Position numbers and translations under genes: made by a program. From positions 8,497,545-8,561,544 of the forward strand of contig NC_064216.1 of NCBI RefSeq assembly GCF_023101765.2: DNA of 64,000 nucleotides, read 5' to 3'. The notes beneath the pieces were generated by a model. The model saw only the letters and a program-made list of their open reading frames with translations, made no database searches and was not told the origin of the DNA. Below, piece after piece: positions 48,000-60,046 of this stretch (position 1 is its first letter; every line of letters starts with the position of its first letter). Source of the DNA: Spodoptera frugiperda. Lineage: Eukaryota > Arthropoda > Insecta > Lepidoptera > Noctuidae.

Positions 48000-49700
48000 A
48001 TAGGTGATGTTCTTGTCGATCGCTATTTTGACAACATTGTCATTAAAGGACGTAGACCCCGCATGCATAATATTACAATTTATCAGCTCGCATGGGAAGA
48101 TCTATCGTGTTCTGACGTTGATTGCTTAATTTGCATGAAAATTCTGGTTACGTACTTGAGTTTATAGACGAATTACATTTGTTATCAAAAATCAACATAG
48201 CTATTCTTTTCTCCAGGAAACAAGTTGTGCAGAAATATATGTTTTGGAATCATTATCTTGGCACAATCTGATAACTGACCATGTAATAAGAGAACTACTT
48301 AATTTAGTAGACTGCAAAAATTGCAAAGAAGAGTTTGTAACTAAATTACACAGTTGCAAATGCACTTAAGATGTGCTACAATGATTTTCGAGAACTATCT
48401 ATTGGTCCTGATTATGAAGTCGAAAGAGAACTATAATAGGAAACTGTCTTCACGTCTGTGAAGGTCAATCAGTCGCTTAATGTAAAACATTGTCATTCAG
48501 TCGAATCTGACTCAGTTGTAAAAACAAACAAGCATTAAGAAAATGTCGGTGTCCTTTTTTACCAAATAAAATCGTCTCAACTCAATGAACTAAAGAACAG
48601 GCCGCCTAAAAACGAAAACAGAAAGAAAGTAACGATCACGATCCATTCACATTACAGACCGAAGTTCCATTAAAAGTAATCTTAAAACCCATTTTTACTC
48701 AACACTGATTTATGCCGAACTTGATTAGTCGAGGAGCCGAATGGATGTCGGTTTCTTAAAGGTTATAATCTGCTTACTAAAGAAGCGAGTGACCCATACG
48801 GCCCACACTGCCAAAGGCACATGTAATCAATGCCTCGTGCCGCCTATTTCAATCCCCTAACCTGTAATAAGCCCGACATAAAATTAAATTAGAGGTCAGT
48901 TAAAAGTTCATCAATTTTTAACGACTCCCCCGAAATTATCTCATTATGTTGCCTTTAAAAATAATATGATTTCGTTAATGTTATTTTTTATGAGGCTACG
49001 GTTACGCGGTTTTCGAGTGTGTTAAGTGTGACCTTTGGTGTTTGTTGAAATATTTCTTCGGTTATAAAATGAGTAACGATTCATTAGTTTTAAGTTATAA
49101 TTGATAAGTGCACGTAAAATCTTTTTAAGATCAGTAATAGTCGTTAAACTTTGACTGCTTCTACAGTCATTACGTGGTAGGTGGTACATGTGTCCAAATT
49201 AAAATCCGGAAAACTAACGTAACGTTTGCCTTCATTAAAGATGTTGTCAGTCTAATAAGTCGTTTAAATTAAACGCCTTCAAATTGCAGCAAAAACTATT
49301 TTCGTGTAATTATAGGAATACAGTATGTATTAAGTATAAGAGATACATAAGCAACAAAATAAGGTACTTAAATAAACATTTCAATTGAATCCGCAACTCT
49401 TTAGGCAAGATTTAAAAGAGGTCACCTTAATTTATTATCAACAATATTGTTGCTGTCAATTTGCTGGCAGTATAAACAGAATTAGTCGTAAAATCAGCAT
49501 GATACAAGCACACGAAGAACATCATAAAGGAGTAGGTGACCCGAACGGCCATAACGATCATAAAAACTTAAATCGAGTATCGTCAAATCGAGTAGCACCG
49601 ACAAACGAGCGGTTTCATCTAGAATCGAATAAAAAAAATCGAGATAAAAGAAACTCATTTGCATGCGTGCGATTCGCGATTTACGAATTGAATAAAAATG
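48000..49700. other. Intergenic DNA, no gene recognised
   Basis: A 108-codon frame at 49385-49711 has no domain that I recognise and no ATG at its head. Not called as a gene. Confidence 0.3.
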
Positions 49701-49774
49701 TATCGAAATGAAAGAGTTAAACTTTATTTGAGATAGATAGATGTAGTTGTTTTTGAGAAAACCGATCGTGGTTG

Positions 49775-49783
49775 GTTCCCACG
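49775..49783 (-). promoter_or_regulatory. Su(H)/CSL consensus site
   Basis: GTTCCCACG with the downstream flank GATCGCCTTCCGGCCGG, similar to that of the 9021 site. It sits in a GC-rich patch of about 40 bp. Confidence 0.4.
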
Positions 49784-49899
49784 GATCGCCTTCCGGCCGG
49801 AGCGAATTTTGACAGATATCTTCAGAATCAGTTTGTTGCTATATCGGTACTGGTGGCAGAAACGATGATAAATCGTTCGCCGTTGATTGAATTAGTTCT

Positions 49900-51870
49900 T
49901 TAACATCGTTAAATTTGTTTGACAACTGTATTGTTGGTGTCCATTATGATATCATGTTTACTTTGTACTTTTCAAGTCATTTTTACAATGATTAATTTAT
50001 TTTGATAGCTTTTGTAAGGGTTAATGATTAATGAATATGTCTAGTGATGTAAAAGTTTTCTATCATTTACTTGGAAAGTTATAAAAGTACGTAATGAATG
50101 GTATTGTACTTTCAATTTTATATTTCTTGAAGTAAAGTTTTTTTTACAAGCAATCTACGGTATCTTTTTTAATTTTACTCACATGGCTTCACTGCTATTA
50201 TGTTTTAATTTACTTTTACGATACAACCGGCTAATGGAGTCACACTCCTGTGTAATTGCGACACCGCTCCGCAAATTATTGTTCTTTTTTCATTTCAATA
50301 AAAACGTTTTCGTTTCCCTTTCATCTATTTTATTTATGTTTATTATTGGACTGCGTTCGAATTTGAATCTCTTTTAAAATATGAAATTTCAATGTTTAAA
50401 ATTTTTCTTTGAGCCAATCTGAAGGTTTTTGATCAGAAATCAACTTCTTGGTGTTGACATGATAATGATCTCTTCTTAGACTGTGCCTGGCAGGCAATTG
50501 ACTGTAACCAAATACTGGTCTTCAAAAGCCAGATAGATTTATTAGACATAATAGGAAAAATTGTTAAATATTTCATTCTTACCATGCATGTAGGTAATAT
50601 ACAGTCGTATACATAACTTCGCGATTAAAACCTAAAATACTTAGGTATTTATGTAACTTCTACGCCTATGCAATTTTAGCAGACTTGCAGCTTGCAATCG
50701 ATTACAAAGGTGAAGAAATATCTATAATTTCACACATCCTTTAGGTGACTTTATTATACTTAAACACCGCTTATAGTGTTTAACAGTTTTATAGTTAATT
50801 AAGAACTTTTAGTTATCCTTACATGCTTTTATTATATTTTAATTGATCCATTAAAAGAATCGCGGAATTGGTTGCAATATTATATTATGTACTGTAAAAA
50901 TTAAATTATGAATGCACCTGTGAGTTTTATTTTACGCTTCGTACTAATTACAGCGTGTGTTTGTATGTAGAAAATAAAAAAAATACAAATTATTATTGCT
51001 CTACAAGCATAAATTCTTAGAAACATGAATTCAGGCCTTTATTCTAAGGCAGAGGCAGAAACTACAGAATGCTTTTTTAGAAGAGAAAATCGTCCTTTAA
51101 TCTTCAATCAAATATAGGTCTAGGAATGGACTGCTACGGGCTTTTGACGATGAATATAGTTTTAAGTTAAGGGAACAGTGAGTAAAGTTCCCTAATAAAA
51201 GGAACACTCTTCGACTTGAAACTTCATATTTGCAATGTAATATTTATAACGTTATCCGTTGATTTGCTCGTCGATCGTCTAGGTGTCATCTGCCACTTGT
51301 CGTGTGACACAAAAGAAAATTAAAGTTTTTCCTCATTTGGGATGCCCAGAACAGAATGCCACCAAGTTCGATCCTTACATACTTATTTAGCTTCTATCAC
51401 ATTCATACATCTCCGTATAAGAAAACTCTCTATCAAGCATTTTCTAAGATCTACTATTTATAAAAATTAGTAGAAACTTTGTCAAAATAATAAAAATGTC
51501 TAAATTATTATTAAATTATATAAAAAAAAACAAATTAAAAATAAAATTTAATTTATCAACGTTGATTATTATGCTATCGCTTCCGCTATGGGACTGGCGT
51601 TCAATTAGCGGCGCAGGCGCTGCGGTCTAGTTTGGTAAACTATCTGTTAAGGCGCGTGCACACCGGCTGTTGATAAGCTTATTGATAACGCTGACATTGA
51701 GCGCGGCTTCCGTTGGCACTGGTACGTGGAAAGTGGACGGGTAGATGAGAAAATAATGAAGCTTTTTTTATAGAAGTTTTGTATTATTTTTATTAGGGAT
51801 GATTTTATTTTATTTTATAGATGGTTTCATTTGTTATGTGAATTGAACTGTGATTGTTCGTGATGGTCGT
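49900..51870. other. AT-rich intergenic DNA
   Basis: A GC-rich patch at about 51590-51720 ('gcgcaggcgctgcgg...ggcgcgtgcacaccgg') probably belongs to a DNA transposon. No termini were identified. Confidence 0.35.
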
Positions 51871-51884
51871 TTTTTTCTAGGGGA

Positions 51885-52000
51885 GAAAATCATCCAATAT
51901 TTTCTCTCGCCTTGGGCAAGACAAGAGTGTCAGACTCTTACTGAATAAAAACCACCCCGTTCCTACCTGGCTTTTCGAGTCGGAGTCACTCCGCAGCTCC
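51885..52000 (+). repeat. Dispersed repeat family D
   Basis: 'ggggagaaaatcatccaatattttctctcgccttgggcaagac', the GTGTCAGACTCTTACTGAAT core, 'aaaccaccccgttcctacc' and 'cagctcc'. Confidence 0.75.
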
Positions 52001-53067
52001 GTGTTCTGAATGGTCTTGGATTTTATTTTCAGTTTGAACAAAGTATTAACTATTTTACCTAATTACCTATACACATTTTACATCGGACTTTATTACTTTC
52101 TAACAGATGTATCTAGTTTAGGTTACAAAGGAAATATTTACCAGGAACGACTGTCCAGCCATTTCACTATCAGATTACAAAATGCTAAACGTTAAAACAC
52201 ACTAGCATAAAAATGGCGGCTTTTTAAATAACAGTTCCACAAAATAATAAATAGACAAAAGGCCACTAACAGCCATTAAACCTTAGAAACTTAATGCCTT
52301 CGTTTATGGTCACACGCCGCACGTTCCAAACGTCAGATTTCAAATTTAAAAAAAGAACGTCCAGTCGGCACCCGCCTTTAGTGTCCTGTCAAACAATTTG
52401 CGTTTAAAACTTTTTACTTAACTGTACTGTAAGCACATTGTTATAAAACTCAAAACTGTGCAAAATTTTATTGCTACATTTTTACTTTTTTTTTGTTCTG
52501 CTCGATATCTTTAGATTGGTTGTCGTGTTTTTTTAACGAGTAACGGTTCTTTTTTTAGGTAAAATATTCGAAATATGAAATGAATCGATTCATCATTTAT
52601 GTTCGATGCGAATTCAAACGTTTTGTTTTGTTGTATTGCGTGCGAATGTGTTTTATTTTTTATTCGGTTTAATTTGTACCCTTTTCCCTGTGGATTTAAT
52701 TGATATTAGGTACTTTAACTTTGTAATAAAATATTCAATTGTTTGTGACCTGGGACCAAGTAAATGTTTAGTATTAGTATGGTAATAATTATAACAGTCT
52801 CAACTCCGATATTTAAAATAGCATTCAGTTTCCAAGCAACCAGAGAACATAATTTAAAAACATTTAGAAAAAATATACATACAAACTTAAGTACTTAAAA
52901 TTAGGACACAGAACAAACACTAGGAGCAATAATCTAGCATGTTTATAATACAGGTCTTTAACCCCAAACAATATTTGCTTCTCAGGATAATAGTGAATCA
53001 TCATGTCTATTGCAGATACATGAATCTGACGCTATATTTAATAACACATCATCTTTATCTACACGTT

Positions 53068-53412
53068 CAGTGGCGTAGTTAGCATAAAAAATTATTTGGG
53101 GTCCCCCTCTTTTTGAGGGGGGAAAATCATCCAATGACTTTTTCCGCCCTGACACTCAAGCCTCAAAGAGGGGACTTACCGAAACTATAACAGCGAGCCC
53201 ATGTTTGGGGGCAATCTTTTTTTTAATGTTGATAAGTCTGCGTTTGGCTACCAAACCGTTTACTGCCAGGACGTCGAAGCGAAGATGTGGCCGAAGATGA
53301 TGCACACAGACTTATATCCAACAACAAAAATTGAGAAGTTTTTATTCTTTGATTACGCACGTTGGGTACCCGTATAATTGATACGGCAGATACGGCACTA
53401 GTTACGCTCCTC
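53068..53412. mobile_element. hAT-like non-autonomous transposon, 345 bp, with 8-bp TSD
   Basis: The ends are CAGTGGCGTAGTTAG and CTAGTTACGCTCCTC, an imperfect terminal inverted repeat. Both ends are flanked by the identical octamer TACACGTT (53060-53067 and 53413-53420). An 8-bp target duplication with a CAGTGGCGTA-type terminus is the hallmark of hAT elements. Inside, at about 53116-53150, there is a fragment of repeat family D. No transposase frame is present. Confidence 0.85.
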
Positions 53413-53793
53413 TACACGTTTCAATGGATACTGGCATTCTTAAAAAGGTAATTTGAATTTTCCATTTCTATTTTCAGAAGATAGAATTCGGAACTCGTCG
53501 TACTCTAAGACGTACATTTTGACAATCTGTCTATTTTCGAGCATATCTAGACACACGGCAGTGTGTCCGCCAAGTTCGAGCAAAAAAACCGACACACCGG
53601 CCGTGGGTTATATTACACGAACCATTTCGGGCCAAGTTCGACCCACCTATAACTCAAAATCTATTTTATCTACGCATATGAAATTTCTAGTATCTGTCGA
53701 GATCTACTTACTTATCTAAAATACAAAATTTCATTAATGTACCTATTGTAGGTCTTGAGATATTGACGTCAGAAAATCGCTATTTTTACTATA

Positions 53794-53831
53794 CACTCAC
53801 TGACTGACTGACTGACTCACTCACTCACTCA
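53794..53831 (+). repeat. (ACTG)n/(ACTC)n microsatellite
   Basis: Tandem ACTC and ACTG tetramers without interruption. Confidence 0.85.
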
Positions 53832-54183
53832 TTAGACCACTTCCAATGGTCGTATTGACTTGAAATTTGGCATGGAGGTAGGTCTTTAGGTCAAGGTAAA
53901 GGAAAAAATCTGAAAATGGCCAAGTGTGAGTCGGTTTTAAAAATAATGAAGGTGTAAATTCATACCCCTAAGGAACTAAAATTATCTATATCTTCCAATG
54001 GTCGTACCGACCTAAAATTCGTTACGAAGGTTTGTATTTAGTCAAAGTAAAGTAAAATAAGAAAAAAAGAAAATAAACCTTACAAAAATAAATGAAATCC
54101 CACCCAAAACATAAATGTGAAAGGCTGCCAAGTTCGATAATATTGGAATGCTTCGCCTATAAAAGAAGTGAGATCTAAATAAG

Positions 54184-54338
54184 TACCAAGTTCCATACAC
54201 AGACCTCAGTTAAAAATGATATAACTTGGCAAGTTTTAATAGAAAATTATATACTCATTGCGTTTAGTAGGTTGATAACAAAGTGTGTGCCAACTTGTTA
54301 TATCATTTTTAACTGAGGTCTGTGTATGGAACTTGGTA
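54184..54338. mobile_element. MITE with perfect 41-bp terminal inverted repeats
   Basis: Arms 54185-54225 and 54297-54337 are exact reverse complements, beginning ACCAAGTTCC and ending with its inverse GGAACTTGGT, with 71 bp between them. Read one base further out the ends become TACCAAG and CTTGGTA. This suits a Tc1/mariner-type element between duplicated TA dinucleotides. The exact identity of the arms suggests a recent insertion. Confidence 0.85.
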
Positions 54339-54349
54339 GCCGGTTTGGA

Positions 54350-55180
54350 AGTTTATGTTCAGGAGTAGATGTCTTGGGGAGGTTGATATGATAAGAATGA
54401 TGTCAGTAATACTTCGATGAATCGTATGACATGGAATTGTATCATCAAAATAACTAAAACGTCCAAAAAACTAACAATCTACGTATGAATGAAAGCTGGA
54501 CAAAAAAGAAGATGCGATCATACTCGTAGTAAGAAAAAGTCAACGAAAAAATAATGAAACAGTTATATAGCATTTCAACACCTGTATTTCGTAGTCATAA
54601 GGATGTTTTTTGCGTACACAACGCTCGCATACTCATACACTTTTACAGAGCTATCACAATGCTCTAAGATAGTTTATATTTTGTACAATGGCCCCGTATC
54701 TTCGCAATGAGACCGTTCTAAAGGCAAATGTACCAGATTGTGCCGCCTCTCGTGAATGACTCAACTTTTTTTACCATAATAAAACAATTACGGGCTCTTC
54801 ACACATCTTCGACCCATCAGACTGATGACGCACTCACTTACTTTTAACTTAGTGACGCGCGTGAAAGTTTATCGATTGTTTGAAATCGATTCGATGGATT
54901 GATCTGTGTAAATCGATTTTGATGATTGTTGTTTTACATAATGCAAAGGCATGGAAATTGTTAAAAGGCGTTCTTTGTTTAAGTATAAGGTCCTAAGTGA
55001 TTATAAGATAAATCATAAAGTACTTTAAGACTTTACAAAGATATGTCATTCTATACGCTACATATAATACAAGACAATCTAAAGAAATAAAACCGAAATA
55101 TCGATACCTAAACAAAATGTATTCGATAAATCGGTATGTCAACCTCGGTTCGCAACACTACAGTTGACGCGGTAGGTATT
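54350..55180. other. Intergenic DNA, no gene recognised
   Basis: AT-rich, with no shared repeat and no coding signal. Confidence 0.35.
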
Positions 55181-55188
55181 TGTCCTCA

Positions 55189-55219
55189 TGTGGGAACAGA
55201 TCGCCGCTCATTTCCCACG
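55189..55219. promoter_or_regulatory. Su(H) paired site (SPS), 15-bp spacer
   Basis: TGTGGGAAC (55189-55197) and TTTCCCACG (55211-55219) are two full Su(H) consensus sites facing each other with 15 bp between the 7-mer cores, within the 15-17 bp range known for cooperative Notch response elements. The second site overlaps CACGCGTG, whose - strand reading GGCACGCGTG resembles Hairy/E(spl) class C binding sites. It lies 4.9 kb upstream of the second bHLH gene. A TATA-rich string (TATATAATATA, 55290-55300) follows about 70 bp downstream, but no coding frame does. Confidence 0.7.
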
Positions 55220-55319
55220 CGTGCCACAGATAAACAAAGACGCCCACGCTCAAGTTTCGGCTGTCCACGACGATAACGAAGCAATTAGGTATATAATATA
55301 ATCTGTAGGATTTAGATAC

Positions 55320-56330
55320 GAGATTTTTGAGTCGCAAATTTTTCCATTCACCTTTTTTTCTTACTTTTTGGGGTCCTTGCTAAGTCTGATCACTGTTTGT
55401 TGAAGGTCAACATGGATTAAATAACATAAAAATATGTACCATAAAAATATAAATACTTTCTGTACACAGCCTATTATTACCATACGATGATGTCAAATTA
55501 CCATTCCTTTTCATAATGTTTACCTGCAGTCTTAACCTATTGTCTTAACAACACACAAATAATTTTAACGAATCGAGATAATTTTGCAGAAATAGAAATG
55601 GTTTAAAAACCATACAAGTATTATTTGTAACTTTGTTTTGGTCTTTTAATGCTTTTGAAACAAAGCGTACATCATAAAATAACACAAAAAGCCATATCAA
55701 AAGTCACCTAGTATTTCAACCATTATCAAAACACAAATCAATACTAATACAAAATATTTTAAGACACTAAACCTACGCACTGGACAGTTCTCACACTTTT
55801 TAAGACTGACATTAATATTATTTTATACTTCACCGGGTCGAAACCCACTAATCTCTTGACGGTACACATAACTGGCGTTGATGGGCCAAAGGTCACAACG
55901 GTGCATAATTCTATAATCAATTCTAAAAGAATAAAATGTTCTATAGTGTGGTTCATGTTGGCCCAACATACGCCAACGCCAATGTTTGGTGTTGGTTTGG
56001 GTTTAGCAAAGTTTGTACTGGGATTCGATTGACGGATGTCGTAATATGTAACATATTTTATTGAGAAAGGATAACTAAATATATGCAGAAGTGCCATTTT
56101 TGACCAGTTATTTTATGTATTAGACATTTACATCCCCTGATACATTGTAATGCCATAAAACATTGAGACCTGTTGTAGCGCGGCTTGACTAACAATGCTG
56201 TAATTTGAATGAATGGACGAGATTAGCTGAGATGCCTGAGATTAGCTTGTTAAACTACGATTACAACTATCAGTGTTAAACTGTGACAAAATATGGATTC
56301 GTTTTTGTTTTAATACATTGTCCTACAGTA
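55320..56330. other. Intergenic DNA
   Basis: A 112-codon frame on the - strand (55759-56097) overlaps a GTTGG/CCAAC-rich palindromic segment at about 55950-56000, which looks repeat-derived. No gene called. Confidence 0.35.
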
Positions 56331-56334
56331 CGAT

Positions 56335-56495
56335 TTTCTCCCGTATCGTAGGTGCGTTTACAAACATACAATTTTACATACAGTTGACACCCAGACTAAA
56401 ACAACAATTTTTGGAACACACAAAAGGTTGCTTGCTCTGTACGGGAATCGAACCTTACAGTTGCCCAGCCATTGCGCCAACCGTGCAGTCAATAT
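56335..56495 (-). repeat. tRNA-derived SINE, family B, inverted
   Basis: The + strand reads 'gtaggtgcgtttacaaacatacaa', 'acccagactaaaacaacaatttt' and 'tccgtacgggaatcgaacc'-type sequence ('tgtacgggaatcgaaccttacagttgcccagcc'), the complement of the family B unit. Confidence 0.75.
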
Positions 56496-56939
56496 CACAG
56501 TCCCACATAACATAATCTGGGTTTATAATATAAGCCCAGTAATCATTTACATACCTTTATTTAAGACAGAAATTACGATAAAACGTCTCAACGTACACAG
56601 TGATAAGTAAAGCGTTTAATCTTTATCAGTCTGTTTATAAATAGATGACATGTCTAAAATTGGTTACTCTGATAATCCAGTACTTGACAAAAATAGATGG
56701 AACTTTGTACTTACACTTTCGAATGGAAAATTATGAAAAATCGTACCATGTTTGCTTACGTAAATAGAGTCAGAGATTAAGTGACGTGATAGATTACCTA
56801 CTCGTATATTATTTACTTAAACTTAAAAAAACTAGTTTATCTAATACGATAATCAACTCTAACAGCTATTGTTTAGCGATCGATCTTGTAAACGATGAGT
56901 TTATCATCGCGATCTTTTAGGCTGCTTTTGCAGCCTATA

Positions 56940-57140
56940 TTTTTAAGGGGGCATAATCATTCTATATTTTCATGTTTCTTCTGCCTTGGGTGAGGCGAAA
57001 GGGATCTCGCCTCACCCAAGTCAGTGTTAGAGTCAGTGTCAGACTCTTACTAACTAAAAACCTCCCCGTTGCTACTCCTGCTTTAAGCCGGAGCTCCGAT
57101 AAATCCGCAAGGTAGTCCGCGGCTCCGGATCATCAGCCTC
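56940..57140 (+). repeat. Dispersed repeat family D with internal fold-back
   Basis: Standard blocks are present, but in the middle 'ttgggtgaggcgaaagggatctcgcctcacccaa' forms a palindrome (arms TTGGGTGAGGCGA / TCGCCTCACCCAA) followed by a local 'gtcagtgttagagtcagtgtcagac' duplication. Confidence 0.75.
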
Positions 57141-57894
57141 CACTGAAGCTGAAATAGGACAGTTCCTATTTCTGAACAAAAGTCTTGCGGAGCAGGAATT
57201 GAAATCATGATGCTAATCACGATTTCAAAGATTAAAGGAATTATAAGTCCCGACTTCCTTATAATGTCTTCCTTCACCGCAAATAACCCTAATACAAAAT
57301 TTTATGTAGCTTTATATTATACAGAAAACAAAAGTATTATCCACAACTATACAACACAAAAGTGATGTGACATCACATGACAAAAGTCCTTTCGATAAAA
57401 AAACGAGAACTACATAAAACACAGCCCACATACCTACTCGTACACAAGAGCATGTGTCATTGTTTAGTCTCCAACTTATCTATGCAAGCACTTCTCAGTA
57501 AACGCTAGACCAAATAGTAGTCCAGAATGTATCGATAAGAATGACGTAATGACGTCACATCACTAAAATGTACGGCATGTCTAGTGTAAACTGTACTAGT
57601 GGTGGGAAAGTTTAATTTTTTGGCCTTTAAAGGTGATACGAATGTTATGAAAAGTATGTGTCGAGTATGGAACGATTCTATAAACAAAAGACGGTTGTGT
57701 TTTGTTTCATATGTGTAGAGGAGGGATGTGGTAGTATGATACGTTATGTTATGTTATGTTTTATAGTTCTTTTAAGCCTTTTCATTGGTTGAAAACTCGG
57801 AAAACCGCTGTGGGCTGAATTGCTGAATGATGATGAGATTTGGTGCACAAATCACTGTGAAAATTTATGTAAATGGTGATGAATATTACATTAA

Positions 57895-58045
57895 TGTCAA
57901 AATGTGTCCAGTAAATGGCAATAGGCTCACCCCCTATTACGTGGAACTTATAACACAAATGGTGAAAAGTACATTGTATAGCGGTATTACGTATCGTAAT
58001 GAGCACCTCTGCCTACCCCTTCGGGGATAGAAGGTGTGACGTTGC
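57895..58045 (+). repeat. SINE family A, 3' half
   Basis: 'cagtaaatggcaataggctcaccccctattacgtgg', 'aacacaaatggtgaaaagt' and the end 'cctctgccta ccccttcggggatagaaggtgtgacg'. A short inverted fragment of the tRNA-like head ('cagaagtcgcacttgccacc') lies at about 58380-58430. Confidence 0.75.
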
Positions 58046-59011
58046 TTTTTATTACATCAATGTTTACACTAAAATGTGAGTGTCAATGATAATAAAATAC
58101 CTAATAAATGTGCATTTAAATAAATTATAATTTTAAATGATGCAATAAATTGGCTCGGTAATAAAGCTGGCCACATTTAAATAGGTAAATGTGTAAGTAT
58201 TATATTACCTAGGTATGTAACATACCAGACGGCATAGGACCTCATTAATTATATGCAAGCCATTAGGTAATTAAAGTTGTTGAGTCATTTTTATTTATTT
58301 TGGAGTCATCCTCATAGTTAATAATTCCATCGTTATGACAATTTTCGAAACTGAAACAAATTAAACTGGAATTGCTTGTTCAGAAGTCGCACTTGCCACC
58401 ATTTGAACCAACGATGCAATCAAATCTACAATCGACTAAATCAGTATAATAAATACACACAACAACAAACACAGACCCTGGAAACAGATGTACGCATTTA
58501 TACTAATTAAAAACATATTTAAACACACAGCTAATTTAACATAATTATCACCCATTTGAGCCATGAATAATCCTCAAAAAATGTACAATAAAATCTTGCA
58601 AAAAAAAACAAAGAACTTTTTAGACAAACATTAAAAATTCAAAGGGATTCGAACCTATAATTATATAGTTTTTAAACGGACCTTAACGACTGAGGGAATG
58701 ACAAAAGTTGAGAGTTTTTGGCTCGCGTCACTACCTGGCCGTCGGATGGCCGAAAAAAAACATACCGAAAAGGAATACCGCTCAAATCTGTGCCGCAAGT
58801 TCCATTTAACTTGTGCCTCAGATTGGACCGTGCCATTTATTACAGAGCCTTTAAACGCACCGCCCTTTGTCTACGTCATTTTCTTTCAACAAAAAAACCA
58901 CTAAAATCAAACGTCGGATAGATTGAACGTCTAAGATAAAACTGTTAACAGTACATCACTAATTACCCAACGGTTTTCGAATTACTTTACAAGCCGTAAA
59001 ATTATTGTTGT

Positions 59012-59542
59012 TTACACTATCAATGCGCTATGTGTTTGTTGTAAACTTGTAAACAATAGCGCAGTACTAAACTGTGAATACAGTACCGCTAAAAGGAAAA
59101 GTGTTCTTGGGTGGCAAACATTACTTCGGAATGTATTTATAGTACCGAGAATTATTACAAATAGGTACAAGAGTTGTAAATAATTACAATTTGTTAAACA
59201 ACATTTGTAACTGTTTAAATGATAGGCGGTACATTCAAAAACATGTCCTGCTATGCAAATCAAGATTAAATTCCTGTTTACCTGAGTACACACATTCGTG
59301 TACAAGGAACACAACATTCTTTGTAACATTTGAAGAAAAAAATTATATCCACGTGCCCTTTGATTTACAGAGGCCAAGAAAATAACTTCTGGACTTAAAA
59401 GCCGGGCTATAAGTGTATAAACCCGACGGTTATTAAAATATTTCATACAAAAAACCAAAGTGTTCTTCAAGAATTCCCTGGGAAAGTATGTTACGCATGC
59501 TTGAAACTCGATCGTTGGGCCACACGTGCTCCCGCGCAACAT
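59012..59542 (-). other. 176-codon open frame antisense to the gene 2 promoter, unassigned
   Basis: The second longest uninterrupted frame of the gene-free parts. It is rich in Leu, Cys, Phe and Asn, with no recognisable domain and no obvious promoter. Its start lies inside the GC-rich upstream region of E(spl) gene 2. It is probably a chance frame; a divergently transcribed short gene is the alternative. Confidence 0.15.
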
Positions 59543-59725
59543 GAATGGGACAGGGCGAAGGGTGGGGTAAGGGCCGCGGCGCGCGGGGGCGGGAAGAAGG
59601 CTTTTTTCAGGCAGTTGAAGCTGAGGCGCGGGCGGTGACGCGCGTCCTGTGCATAGCTAGCGAGCTCCTGTGCCCCGATCATAAGTTAGTGTATATTTAG
59701 TGTTCACGTGGACGAGTATTTAGAT
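59500..59725 (+). promoter_or_regulatory. GC-rich promoter and 5' UTR exon of E(spl) gene 2
   Basis: A strongly GC-rich block (59540-59660) precedes a strong splice donor, TTTAGAT followed by GTAAGTATT (exon end 59725). A matching acceptor (TTTGTTTGTCAG, ending 60044) lies 3 nt before the coding start, so a non-coding first exon and a 319-bp first intron are likely. CACGTG boxes at 59523-59528 and 59705-59710 are high-affinity bHLH-Orange targets and could allow autoregulation. I could not fix the transcription start. Confidence 0.55.
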
Positions 59726-60046
59726 GTAAGTATTTTACAATATTTAAATTATTATATTTCACTGTGTACCGTGTAAAGTAGCCTCAGATTTGTTGCAAAC
59801 AATATCCTCTTGCCTCTGTGATATTTCGTGTTATTTATAAGTTCAGTGTTGGGTTACATTTTACCTTGTTTTATCCTTAAATTCATACCAACGAAGTAAA
59901 TTCTTGTGGTTGTTTCGGTACTCGATTTAATACATGTACAAGTCGCTTGGGTATGGTTTAACCGATCCGTTGTTCATCAGTGACCTCGTGTTATTTTATT
60001 TTGATGAATAAAATTAATAAATTAAATTATTATTTGTTTGTCAGAT

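Noticed and set aside
57601..57612. GGTGGGAAAG as another Su(H) site
   Set aside because: The first position is G instead of C/T, so it fails the consensus. AGTGGGAAC at 25519 was dropped for the same reason.
37000..59000. A Bearded-family (m-alpha/m4-like) gene expected in an E(spl) complex
   Set aside because: I looked for a short protein with a basic amphipathic helix and the conserved GTFFWT- and DRWAQ-like motifs and found none in the frames inspected. A divergent or spliced copy could still be missed.
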